NCBI GenBank assembly: GCA_937871605.1 | Contig: CALMRM010000301.1 | Span: 1-11,060 of the forward strand | DNA: 11,060 nt | Direction: 5' to 3' | Source of the DNA: an uncultured Terriglobus sp. | GTDB lineage: Bacteria > Acidobacteriota > Terriglobia > Terriglobales > Acidobacteriaceae | Shown: in pieces, positions 1-6,982 of the stretch | How the letters are laid out: every line of letters starts with the position of its first letter | Numbering within the stretch: position 1 is the first letter of the stretch | Notes under the pieces: generated by a model | What the model was told of the DNA's origin: nothing | Databases searched by the model: none | Seen by the model: only the letters and a program-made list of their open reading frames with translations | Translations under genes and position numbers: made by a program

Positions 1-1
1 G

Positions 2-187
2 CTGCAACAGGGCAAGGCAGCCGAGGCGCTGGCGCAGCTGCAGACTGCGGTGAGCGCCATGCCGCAGTCTGCCGAGGCTCACCGCGCCCTGGCTGACGCC
101 TTACAGCAGACGGGCCGCTCGGCTGAGGCAGCAGCCGAACGCAAGGCTGCCGGGTCCCAAGAGCCGGCCGGGAACAGCGCCCAGTAA
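2..187 (+). CDS. TPR-repeat protein, C-terminal fragment (5' end outside window)
   Basis: The open frame runs from the window edge to a TAA at 185-187 and gives about 61 residues. They are Ala/Gln/Leu-rich, with spacing typical of tetratricopeptide repeats: a helix pair of the form GKAAEALAQLQTAVSAMP followed by AEAHRALADALQQTGRSAEA, which matches the G-A-P-A pattern of TPR helices A and B and the start of a capping helix. The tail is short and polar (ending NSAQ). TPR segments are protein-interaction scaffolds; nothing here shows the partner. The gene ends 50 bp before rnc on the same strand, so co-transcription is possible but not shown. Another alpha-helical repeat type is possible, since only about one and a half repeats are visible. 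Confidence 0.7.
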   Translation: MQQGKAAEALAQLQTAVSAMPQSAEAHRALADALQQTGRSAEAAAERKAAGSQEPAGNSAQ

Positions 188-237
188 CCCTGCTTGCGAC
201 CGACACAACAGCGCGCCTTCTTTACTATGGGTGCAGG

Positions 238-1041
238 ATGAAGAAGCAGCGGCAAGTGACTCCCGACAGCGCGGACACCCCAGCAGCTGCGTTGGAACGC
301 CGCATCGGCTATCAGTTTCGCGATCCTGCCCTGCTGCAACTTGCCCTGACGCACAGTTCCCTGGCCTTTGAGCAGGCCGAGCCCGCGGGCACACCGAACC
401 GCACGTGCGACGACAACGAGCAATTGGAGTTTCTGGGGGATGCCGTGGCCGGGCTGCTGATCACAGAGCTGCTGTGCCGGCAGTTTCCAGAGCGGCGCGA
501 GGGTGACCTGACCCGCATGCGCGCGCTGCTGGTGAGCGGCAAGCGCCTGAGCGAGGCCGCCATTCGCCTGCGCCTAGGCGAAGCGCTGCACCTGGGCCGC
601 GGCGAGGAATCCACCGGCGGACGGCAGCGCGCCTCCGTGCTGGCCGACGCGGTTGAAGCACTGGTAGCCGCTATGTACCTGGACGCGGGCAAGGCCGGCC
701 TGCAGCAGGCGCGTACGTTCGTGGAGCAAGAGTTGTTTCTGCCGCACCTCGAGGAGCTGCGCTCCGCTGCGCAACAGGGTGTGCGCTTTGGCGGCGTCAT
801 CGGCGATTGGAAATCGGCGCTGCAGGAGTTGCTGCAGGCACGCGATGGCGGCCAGCCGCAGTACCGTACCGTGGAAGAACTTGGCAGCGATCACAACAAG
901 CAGTTCCGGGTGGAAGTGCTGCTGCGCGACGAGGTGCTGGGCGAGGGCAGAGGTGCCAGCAAGAAGGCAGCGCAGCAGGAAGCGGCGCACCGCGCGTACG
1001 ACCGCCTCTCACCCGGGCAGGCAGCGGACCAGCCTGCATGA
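238..1041 (+). CDS. rnc: Ribonuclease III
   Basis: The product is 267 aa. RNase III cleaves double-stranded RNA in the cytoplasm, typically in rRNA precursors and structured mRNAs, as a Mg-dependent homodimer. The catalytic domain spans about residues 18-175. It carries the family signature NEQLEFLGDAV at 60-70 (E61, E64 and D68 correspond to the known metal-binding acidic residues) and ADAVEAL at 136-142 (D137, E140, the second acidic pair). A double-stranded-RNA-binding domain follows at about 190-256 (DWKSALQELLQ, ending GRGASKKAAQQEAA). All catalytic residues are present, so the enzyme should be active. About 15 extra residues lie between the first helix and the signature (about 45-59), making it longer than the roughly 226-aa E. 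coli enzyme. The ATG at 238 is preceded by a short GCAGG purine run. The stop overlaps the lepB start (ATGA), suggesting translational coupling. Confidence 0.96.
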   Translation: MKKQRQVTPDSADTPAAALERRIGYQFRDPALLQLALTHSSLAFEQAEPAGTPNRTCDDNEQLEFLGDAVAGLLITELLCRQFPERREGDLTRMRALLVSGKRLSEAAIRLRLGEALHLGRGEESTGGRQRASVLADAVEALVAAMYLDAGKAGLQQARTFVEQELFLPHLEELRSAAQQGVRFGGVIGDWKSALQELLQARDGGQPQYRTVEELGSDHNKQFRVEVLLRDEVLGEGRGASKKAAQQEAAHRAYDRLSPGQAADQPA

Positions 1042-1751
1042 TGCGGCGCATGGCGGCTGCACTGGTGGCTGCGCAAATGCTGCTGCTGGAAGCAATCGGG
1101 CAGGTGCTGGCATCGCTGGCGCGGCTCACCGTGGTGTCGCTGTTTGTCATTACATTTCTGCTGCAGCCCTCGCAAATCCCGACCGGCAGCATGGAACCCA
1201 CCATGCTCGTGGGCGACTACGTGTTGGTCAACAAGCAGGTGTTTGCACCTGCGGGCCGCTGGCGCTGGCTCTTGCCGTACCGCCAACCACGGCGCGACGA
1301 CATCATCGTCTTTCACTATCCCGTGGACCCGCGCGAACTCTTGGTGAAACGCGTGATTGCGGTGTCAGGGGACAGGCTGCACCTGCATCGTGGAGCAGTC
1401 GTGCTGAACGGCGTTCCGCTGCAGGAGCCGTTTACCCGCTACACGCCGTCGGACCGCAACCGCTATCGCGACGAGTTTCCGGAGCTGGAACAAACAGACC
1501 CAGGCGTGGATGCCGCGTGGTGGATGGACTTGCGGGAGCGGATGCGCAATGGCGAACTGCCAGTGCCAGAGGGCGGTTACTTTGCCATGGGTGACAACCG
1601 CAACAACAGCCAGGACAGCCGCTTTTGGGGGTTTGTGCCGCGCTCGGCCATTCTGGGTGAACCGCTGCTGGTGTACCTGTCCGTGGATACGCACGGCACC
1701 ACCCCGCGCGGCCGTATGCGGCCGGAGCGCAGCCTGCGCGTGCTGCACTGA
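1038..1751 (+). CDS. lepB: Signal peptidase I (first of two tandem paralogues)
   Basis: The product is 237 aa. It is a membrane-anchored serine protease that removes signal peptides from exported preproteins on the outer face of the cytoplasmic membrane. One N-terminal membrane segment is visible (about 24-43, LASLARLTVVSLFVITFLL). It is followed by the catalytic serine motif IPTGSMEPTMLVGD (Ser51), the general-base lysine in LLVKRVIA (Lys104, box D) and the box E motif GDNRNNSQDSRFWGF (185-199). The full Ser-Lys dyad is therefore present. The start was placed at ATG 1038 because it overlaps the rnc stop in an ATGA arrangement; ATG 1041 is an equally close alternative. The same frame stays open upstream to 807 only as a shadow of rnc. 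The stop is followed directly by a palindromic repeat. The pairing with rnc recalls the lepB-rnc operons of many bacteria, though the order is reversed here. Confidence 0.95.
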   Translation: MMRRMAAALVAAQMLLLEAIGQVLASLARLTVVSLFVITFLLQPSQIPTGSMEPTMLVGDYVLVNKQVFAPAGRWRWLLPYRQPRRDDIIVFHYPVDPRELLVKRVIAVSGDRLHLHRGAVVLNGVPLQEPFTRYTPSDRNRYRDEFPELEQTDPGVDAAWWMDLRERMRNGELPVPEGGYFAMGDNRNNSQDSRFWGFVPRSAILGEPLLVYLSVDTHGTTPRGRMRPERSLRVLH

Positions 1752-1758
1752 GTAGGTC

Positions 1759-1905
1759 GTCCTATCGACCAGAGCGAGGCATTTGGCTTGCTATCTCGAC
1801 CGGAGCGAAGCGGAGTGGAGAGACCTGCTGTTCTCGCGGGCACAGGCAAACAGCAGGTTCCTCCACTCCAGGGCGAAGAAGCCGCCCTGCTCCGGTCGAT
1901 AGGAC
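1759..1905. repeat. Nested palindromic intergenic element (147 bp) between the two lepB genes
   Basis: Two inverted-repeat pairs are nested. The outer arms, 1759-1775 and 1889-1905, match at 16 of 17 positions (gtcctatcgacc core). The inner arms, 1812-1832 and 1849-1869, match at 19 of 21 (ggagtggag...cctgctgtt), with a 16-nt loop. The motif tcgacc(a/g)gagcga(g/a)gc also occurs twice in direct orientation (1765-1780 and 1796-1811). As RNA this would fold into a long hairpin and could end or protect the rnc-lepB transcript. No U-tract follows, so it is not a textbook intrinsic terminator. The structure resembles dispersed REP/MITE-like elements; no transposase is present. Confidence 0.8.
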
Positions 1906-1957
1906 AGATCAAGAACCGCAACAGCAGTGCACCTGCGAGGTGATGCAAGCGCCGGGG

Positions 1958-1963
1958 TACACT
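1958..1963 (+). promoter_or_regulatory. Possible -10 element for the second lepB
   Basis: TACACT matches the sigma-70 consensus TATAAT at 4 of 6 positions and lies 21 bp before the ATG at 1985. No convincing -35 hexamer is seen about 17 bp upstream. The gene sits after the palindromic repeat and probably needs its own promoter, which is the main reason to propose this site. Confidence 0.3.
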
Positions 1964-1984
1964 AAGCCACGAGTGACGGTGGGG

Positions 1985-2806
1985 ATGGCGACAGACACAC
2001 AAACAGTGCCGGTGGTGACCACCGCGGAAGAAGAGCACCAGGAAACCCTGCCGGAGTCGCTGGCGGGCCTGGCCTACGTGCTGGTCATCGGCCTGTTCGT
2101 CATGACATTTCTGTTCCAGAACTTCGCCATCCCGTCTGGCAGCATGAAGGAAACGCTGCTGGTGGGCGACCACGTGGTAGTGGATCGCGCCACCCTGGCA
2201 CCTCGCACCACCTGGTTTCCCCTGGACCACCAGCGGACCGTGCGGCGTGGCGATGTGATCGTCTTCATCAAGCCTGCAGGGCGCGATCCGCAACCGGACC
2301 TGATCCTGGTCAAGCGCGCCATCGGCCTGCCTGGCGACCGTATCCACCTGGAGCATGGCATCCTGTTCCGCAACGGCGAGCGCGTGGATGAGCCATACAT
2401 CTCCGTGCCGGCGGATGACGGCCAGCCAGGCCATGCGTACCAGACTTCACGTGATGACTTTCCGCGTGACCTGGAAGGCATTGAGGCGGAAGCTGCCGCA
2501 CAGAATGCAGCGAGCTGGTCCGTCGAGATCAAGGATTACATCCACAACGGCGAAATCGTGGTGCCGCCGGGCTCGGTGTTTGCCATGGGCGACAACCGGT
2601 TGGAAAGCCTCGACTCGCGTTTCTGGGGTTTTGTACCGCAGGCGAACCTGATTGGCCGCCCCCTGTTCGTCTACTGGTCGTTCATCACGCCAGACGATCA
2701 GGAGTACAAGACGGGCTCGTCTGAGACGGTGAAGTGGCTCCTGCACGAGATCACGCACTTTGTCAGCGACACGCGTTGGAAGCGGACCTTCCACCTCATC
2801 CGGTAG
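1985..2806 (+). CDS. lepB: Signal peptidase I (second tandem paralogue)
   Basis: The product is 273 aa from ATG 1985. The frame also offers GTG 1940 and ATG 1943, which would add 14-15 residues; I prefer 1985 because a -10-like TACACT falls inside that extension. An acidic cytoplasmic tail (TAEEEHQETLPE) is followed by a membrane segment (about 28-46). Next come the catalytic serine motif IPSGSMKETLLVGD (Ser53), the catalytic lysine in LILVKRAIGLPGD (Lys110) and box E GDNRLESLDSRFWGF (202-216). The Ser-Lys dyad is intact. It differs from the neighbouring paralogue in having SMKET where SMEPT is usual and a longer insertion (about 140-185) before box E. The pair shares long identical blocks such as DSRFWGFVP, so they are old paralogues with possibly different preprotein preferences (inference). 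The AsmA-type gene starts 10 bp downstream and is probably co-transcribed. Confidence 0.94.
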   Translation: MATDTQTVPVVTTAEEEHQETLPESLAGLAYVLVIGLFVMTFLFQNFAIPSGSMKETLLVGDHVVVDRATLAPRTTWFPLDHQRTVRRGDVIVFIKPAGRDPQPDLILVKRAIGLPGDRIHLEHGILFRNGERVDEPYISVPADDGQPGHAYQTSRDDFPRDLEGIEAEAAAQNAASWSVEIKDYIHNGEIVVPPGSVFAMGDNRLESLDSRFWGFVPQANLIGRPLFVYWSFITPDDQEYKTGSSETVKWLLHEITHFVSDTRWKRTFHLIR

Positions 2807-2816
2807 GCTGGCACTC

Positions 2817-4598
2817 GTGCAGGACTCCCTTTCCAGCGGCACGGATGTTGCCTTCGACGAGCCTCCCCCGCTGTGGACGCCGACGGTGCGCCGACGCGTC
2901 GTGTTGGCCCTGATTGCCGCACTCTGCGTGCTGTTGCTGGTGGTGGTGCCGCCTTCCTTCAGCATCAACCGGTACCAGCGTCATGTGGCGGCTGCCATCA
3001 GCGGTGCGCTGGGCCGGCCCGTGCACTTCGACAGCATCACATTGCGTCTGCTGCCCGTGCCCGGGCTCACGATCAACAACTTCGTCGTGAGTGAAAGTCC
3101 GGAGTTTGGCTACGAACCGGTGCTGCGAGCGAACACGGTGGAGGCGCGGCTACGCGTGTCGTCGTTGTGGCGGCGCCGACTGGAGGTGTCGCGCATCAGC
3201 CTGGACGGGCCGAGCATCAACCTGGTTCGCCGGCCGGGCGATGGCCGCTGGAATCTGCAAGCCATTCTCATGCAGGCGTCGCAGCTGCACTCCGCACCCA
3301 CAGCACAGCAACGCGCGGGCGACGCGCCGCGCTTCCCGTATATTGAGGCGACGGACGCGCGCATCAACATCAAGAGCGGCGACAGCAAGCTCCCTTTTTC
3401 CGTGAAGGAAGCCGTGTTTGCCCTGTGGCTGCCGGAGCCGGAGCAGTGGCGGTTGCGCATGGTGGGCAAGCCCGTGCGCACCGATACCGACGTGAACGAC
3501 GTGGGCCTGTTGCGCGTGGAGGGCACGCTGGGTCGCGCTGCCGACCTCGGGAACGCGCCCATCGACCTGCAGGCTGGCTGGAAGCCGACACCACTGGGCG
3601 AGGCGGCCAAACTTACCGCTGGCTACGACCTGGGCTGGCGTGGCGAAGTGGCTGCCACCGCGTCGCTGCGCGGTACGCTGGGCGCTGGACGGCTGGTGAC
3701 CGATGTGCACCTGCGTTCGCTGCATCGCACGGACTTGCTGCCGGAACATAACGCCGAGGTAGACGCACACTGCGAGGCTGCCACGGCGGGCCTCCTGCGC
3801 AGCCTGCACGATGTTCGCTGCGCCATCCCCACCGACACCTCACTCTCCTTTGCGGGCATGATGGATGCGCTGCGCTCCATGCCGGTGCTGGGCAACTCGG
3901 ACCCGGGCGCCGTGGACCAGGCAAAGCCGGGGGTGCTGCTGCTGCGTGGTGAGGTACCGAACCTGCTGGACTGGCAGACGGTCAGTGGTTCGGCAACGCT
4001 GAACGATGCAGCCGCAGGCTACGCCCTTACCTGGGCGGAACTGTTCACGCATAGCTTCGCGCCTGCACTTCTATTAGGCGGCACGGTGGATGTTTCCGCA
4101 ACACTCCAGGCGGGCGGCGAAGCATCTGCGCGTTGGTCAGGATCGTTACGTTGCACCTGCACCCTGCCGCAGCCCGCAGCAACGTCAGCGAACCCCGCTG
4201 CAGCGTCTAGACAAAATCGGTGGGTGGTGCTGTTTGGCCTTCGGCCTTCGCTGCCTGGTACGGCCGGTCCTCGGCTACCCGTACACGCCCGCCGGGGGCC
4301 GCCCCCCCCGGCCGCCCACCCGAGTGCCGGGGCGGCCCGGTCCGCCGGGGCGTTCCTGCCGACTGAGTCCGCACCCGTGCAAGGCACGCTCACGCGAGAT
4401 GGGTACGAGCTGCGGTACAGCACCAGGGCAGACGTGGACCAGGCCACCATGCTCATGCCTCGCTTGGGCGAAGGCCTCCCTGCTTCCGCCGTCGCACCGT
4501 TGGAGGCTCAGGGTGGCTGGCGCACGCCGCAGACCTGGACGGCGCACACTGCCACACCAGCGGCTCCGCCTGCTCGCAAACACTCGCGGCGGCACTAA
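2817..4598 (+). CDS. AsmA-family membrane-anchored protein
   Basis: The product is 593 aa from GTG 2817, chosen because GGTAGG at 2802-2807 sits 9 nt upstream. No ATG is available, and TTG 2760 would overlap lepB by 47 bp. A basic stretch (RRR) precedes one membrane helix (about 28-46). It is followed by an AsmA-like N-terminal region: SINRYQRHVAAAISGALGRP, then HFDSITLRLLPVPGLTINNF and LEVSRISLDGPSINLVR, the pattern in which a lipoprotein-like or beta-taco protein lists bilayer-exposed strands. AsmA-family proteins are anchored in the inner membrane, span the periplasm and are linked to outer-membrane assembly and phospholipid transport; the exact role here is inferred. Residues about 466-514 are an odd Gly/Pro/Arg-rich insert encoded by a palindromic GC-rich stretch. 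Family-like sequence resumes in frame afterwards (GTLTRDGYELRYSTR). The C-terminus is basic (RKHSRRH). The stop lies 13 bp from that of the convergent M1-like gene. Confidence 0.85.
   Translation: MQDSLSSGTDVAFDEPPPLWTPTVRRRVVLALIAALCVLLLVVVPPSFSINRYQRHVAAAISGALGRPVHFDSITLRLLPVPGLTINNFVVSESPEFGYEPVLRANTVEARLRVSSLWRRRLEVSRISLDGPSINLVRRPGDGRWNLQAILMQASQLHSAPTAQQRAGDAPRFPYIEATDARINIKSGDSKLPFSVKEAVFALWLPEPEQWRLRMVGKPVRTDTDVNDVGLLRVEGTLGRAADLGNAPIDLQAGWKPTPLGEAAKLTAGYDLGWRGEVAATASLRGTLGAGRLVTDVHLRSLHRTDLLPEHNAEVDAHCEAATAGLLRSLHDVRCAIPTDTSLSFAGMMDALRSMPVLGNSDPGAVDQAKPGVLLLRGEVPNLLDWQTVSGSATLNDAAAGYALTWAELFTHSFAPALLLGGTVDVSATLQAGGEASARWSGSLRCTCTLPQPAATSANPAAASRQNRWVVLFGLRPSLPGTAGPRLPVHARRGPPPPAAHPSAGAARSAGAFLPTESAPVQGTLTRDGYELRYSTRADVDQATMLMPRLGEGLPASAVAPLEAQGGWRTPQTWTAHTATPAAPPARKHSRRH
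4210..4355. repeat. GC-rich palindromic element embedded in frame in the AsmA-type gene
   Basis: Boundaries are approximate. The stretch is richer in G+C than its surroundings and packed with hairpins: ggccttcggcc (4237-4247); arms gtacg/cgtac at 4258-4262 and 4280-4284 enclosing gccg/cggc; and a ccgggg...ccccgg hairpin around 4292-4310 with a run of eight C. Its translation (GLRPSLPGTAGPRLPVHARR and a proline/alanine run) does not look like AsmA sequence, whereas both flanks do. This suggests a REP-like element inserted without breaking the frame. Confidence 0.6.
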
Positions 4599-4611
4599 CG
4601 CATCCAGCGAC

Positions 4612-6963
4612 TTACCGCTGCAGCGTGCGCAGGGCCCGGCGGTGCTGCACCGGGATGCTCTCCGGTACGCTGCCGTCGTTGACCTGCACCTCTTCCGGCT
4701 CTGCCTCAAACGGGATGCGGATCGTTGCGCGGCCATGCGCAGGTACGTGCAGCGGCAGGGTGTTGGAAAGGCCGCTTGCACGCACCGTCACCGGCACCTC
4801 TGCGTCGGCACCGCCATTGTTCTGAACCTCGACCGCCACCAGCCACGAGCCGGGCATGGCATCGTTGCTGTGCGCGGCGGCGTAGGCGGCGGCGTCGCGC
4901 TCACCCATGTCACGGGGATCGGTGGGCATCACCGGCTCGGCACCGATGGGACCCGCCACGGGCCTTTTGGGGGCCGCAATGATGTCGGTGGACCGGGAGC
5001 GCTGCACCAGGCGCGGTGCCACCGTGACGATCTGCAGCTCAGGCAGGCCACGGTCCTCATCGATCCAGTTCGCAAAGAACCAGCCGAGGTCATGCTTGCC
5101 CGCCACCTGCTGCAGCAGCGCCTCCATGCCGCTGGTCTCAGCCGCGGCAGAGCGGCCCGGCTGCGCCGCCTGCTGCACGGCCCAGCCGGAGAGTGCCTGC
5201 TGCAGGGCGGCATCGCCCAGTTGCGTGCGCAGCATGCCAAACACGTACGCGGCACGAACACGGGCGCAGGCCGGGTCGGTGCATGTGGACAGCGGCGGTC
5301 CTGCTGTGTGCACGGGTGCTTCCGCGGCTGACGAACTTGAGAGGCTATCACCCTCCGGCGCGGCTTGCGCTGCCAGCACCTTCATGGTGCCCGCCAAGCC
5401 GGCCAGCGCAGCCTCACGCCCGGCGGTGCGTTCGGCCCACAGTACCTGCAGAAACGCAGGGATGCCCTCGCGCAACCACGGCGACGCGATGCTGCCTGGC
5501 AACCACGCTGCGGCCAGCGGCTGCACCAGCAGGGTGGGCAGCGACGCAGACGGGGCCGTGCTGAATGGCGCCACCAGCAGCGTTCCATCGGCAAAGGCAG
5601 CCGCGCCCGGCACGGGCAGATCCAGCGCCTGCAACCGGCTCTGCGGCGTGGCACCCAGCCACTCCTGCAGCATGGGCCGGAGGCGCGCCGCAGCCTCACC
5701 CAGCGCTCCTGCAGCCCTTGCATCCGCTGTCAAGGCGTGTACTGCATCGCTTGCAACCGGCTCTGGCATGGCGGTTGTGACAAACAGCGATGGCGTGTGC
5801 AGCCCCAGCGAGGAACGCGTCCACTCGGCAGTGACGAACCCGCCCCCCTCAGCGGACTCCGTAGTGCCCGTGGCCGTGGTGGCATGCGGCTCTCCGCAAA
5901 ACAGAGCGGTCAGGGGTTGTGTGCCGGTGTACTCCACCGTAAGCCGCAGATGAAACGCGCTGCCCTGCTCTGCCACACGGCTCCCTTCAACAGCCGCAGG
6001 CACGGCATTGCCGTCGCGCAGCGATGCCGGTATGCCTGCGATGGGATACCACAGCACATTTCCCTCGCCACGCAGCCCGGTAAACGTGTCGGACACGGTA
6101 TCCCAGTCCGTCAGCGCAGCACGCCCGGCAGGAGCGCCCAGGGCGGTCAGACGCTGCGCCGTCTGCGCGAGCGTGCCGCTGTAGTAGAGGTCCAACCGGA
6201 CAGACTCTCCCGGGGCAAGCGGTTCAGGTAGCGGTACCATCGCTTCTGTGGCCAGGCCGGTGTGGTCCAGGTCGTCCGCGAGCCCATGCTGCGCCACCGG
6301 CAGCATCGCAGTCTGGCCGGCCAGGCGTGCACTCTCCCACTGCAGTGCGCTGGAGACGCGCAGCAATACGCGCGCCAGCGGCTCCCTGCCCCCATTCTGC
6401 ACAGTAATTCTTGCCCGCACCTCGGTCTGTCCCGTGTGGGTATTCAGGTGAAGATCTAGGTCCACCCCGTATAAATAAAAAAAAATCCGCTCCTGTGCGG
6501 AAATACCCTTTGTAGCCGCAACGTCTGCCGCCGTAGGTGTGAGCCGCTGCGCTCCGCCCTCATCCGTACTGCTGGACGAGGAGAGTGCTTCCGCGCTCGC
6601 CGGCACCCCCGTGACGGGTGCGGGTTCGATGGCTGCAGGCTGCCCTTCTTGTGCCGGCGTTGCCGCAGAAGCACGGCGATGCAGCGTTGTTCGTGCACGG
6701 CGCTGGCTGGAGGAGACACCCTGCCGGTCTGCCGGCTGCGCTTTGCCCGGCGGTACAGGAGGACTTTCCGGCTCAGCCGGGGTGCTGTCCGGCGCGGGTT
6801 CGTGCCGCTCGAAGAGGACCTTCCCCCTTGGCGGCTGCGCCTCCCGCTCCGTCGTGGATGCACCGTTGGTCTGCGCTGGGGCGGCAGTCTGCGCCGGCAG
6901 GTACGTTGCGCCCGCAACGGTAAGGAGCGACGCGATCCGGCTTGCGGTCTGTAACAGGGTCAT
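4612..6963 (-). CDS. Secreted M1 aminopeptidase-like protein lacking the zinc-binding HExxH motif
   Basis: The product is 783 aa from the ATG at 6963, 19 nt after the rlmB stop. The frame is open further upstream, but that part lies inside rlmB. A signal peptide is visible (about 1-24, hydrophobic SLLTVAGATYLPA), then a Pro/Ala/Ser-rich disordered stretch to about residue 150. An M1-like N-terminal beta domain (about 155-400) and a helical peptidase-like region (about 400-640) follow. Where M1 enzymes have HELAHQW this protein has QPLAAAW (481-487), so both histidines and the catalytic glutamate are gone. The third ligand motif survives as WLREGIPAF (E499), but 5 residues closer than the usual x18 spacing. 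C561 and C566 could form a disulphide. The C-terminus (about 705-783) looks like a beta-sandwich. It probably acts as a binding or scaffold protein outside the cytoplasm rather than as a peptidase (inference). The only alternative I can offer is an unrecognised fold relative of M1. An unusual run of nine T lies at codons for IFFY. Confidence 0.8.
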   Translation of the reverse strand: MTLLQTASRIASLLTVAGATYLPAQTAAPAQTNGASTTEREAQPPRGKVLFERHEPAPDSTPAEPESPPVPPGKAQPADRQGVSSSQRRARTTLHRRASAATPAQEGQPAAIEPAPVTGVPASAEALSSSSSTDEGGAQRLTPTAADVAATKGISAQERIFFYLYGVDLDLHLNTHTGQTEVRARITVQNGGREPLARVLLRVSSALQWESARLAGQTAMLPVAQHGLADDLDHTGLATEAMVPLPEPLAPGESVRLDLYYSGTLAQTAQRLTALGAPAGRAALTDWDTVSDTFTGLRGEGNVLWYPIAGIPASLRDGNAVPAAVEGSRVAEQGSAFHLRLTVEYTGTQPLTALFCGEPHATTATGTTESAEGGGFVTAEWTRSSLGLHTPSLFVTTAMPEPVASDAVHALTADARAAGALGEAAARLRPMLQEWLGATPQSRLQALDLPVPGAAAFADGTLLVAPFSTAPSASLPTLLVQPLAAAWLPGSIASPWLREGIPAFLQVLWAERTAGREAALAGLAGTMKVLAAQAAPEGDSLSSSSAAEAPVHTAGPPLSTCTDPACARVRAAYVFGMLRTQLGDAALQQALSGWAVQQAAQPGRSAAAETSGMEALLQQVAGKHDLGWFFANWIDEDRGLPELQIVTVAPRLVQRSRSTDIIAAPKRPVAGPIGAEPVMPTDPRDMGERDAAAYAAAHSNDAMPGSWLVAVEVQNNGGADAEVPVTVRASGLSNTLPLHVPAHGRATIRIPFEAEPEEVQVNDGSVPESIPVQHRRALRTLQR
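5467..5523 (-). other. Degenerate M1 zinc site (HExxH replaced by QPLAA)
   Basis: Codons 481-487 read QPLAAAW, aligned with the M1 consensus HELAHQW through the shared L-A-x-x-W and the following WL-EG block. The glutamate of LREG (E499) is retained at 5467-5469. The sequence shows the substitutions directly; loss of zinc binding and of peptidase activity is inferred from the known M1 mechanism. Confidence 0.75.
6477..6485. repeat. Homopolymer tract A9 (T9 on the coding strand)
   Basis: Nine A on the + strand lie inside the M1-like gene, where they encode part of an I-F-F-Y stretch on the - strand. Such a tract is unusual in otherwise GC-rich coding sequence and is a potential polymerase-slippage site. 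The frame is intact in this sequence. Confidence 0.85.
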
Positions 6964-6982
6964 GTGCAACGAAAGCCGGCCC

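Noticed and set aside
1577..2434. 285-codon - strand frame across the two lepB genes
   Set aside because: Runs through both signal peptidase genes and the palindromic repeat; low-complexity shadow.
4599..4611. Bidirectional terminator between the convergent AsmA-type and M1-like genes
   Set aside because: The gap is 13 bp and I find no hairpin or T-run there; termination must lie inside the genes or depend on a factor.
4090..5331. 413-codon open frame on the + strand across the AsmA/M1-like junction
   Set aside because: It crosses two better-supported genes in another frame and strand, and its translation is Arg/His-rich without family pattern, as expected for a GC-rich shadow.
4907..6231. 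Overlapping + strand frames (348 and 288 codons) opposite the M1-like gene
   Set aside because: Ala/Ser/Arg/Cys-rich shadow translations with no recognisable domain; the - strand gene has a signal peptide and M1-like blocks.
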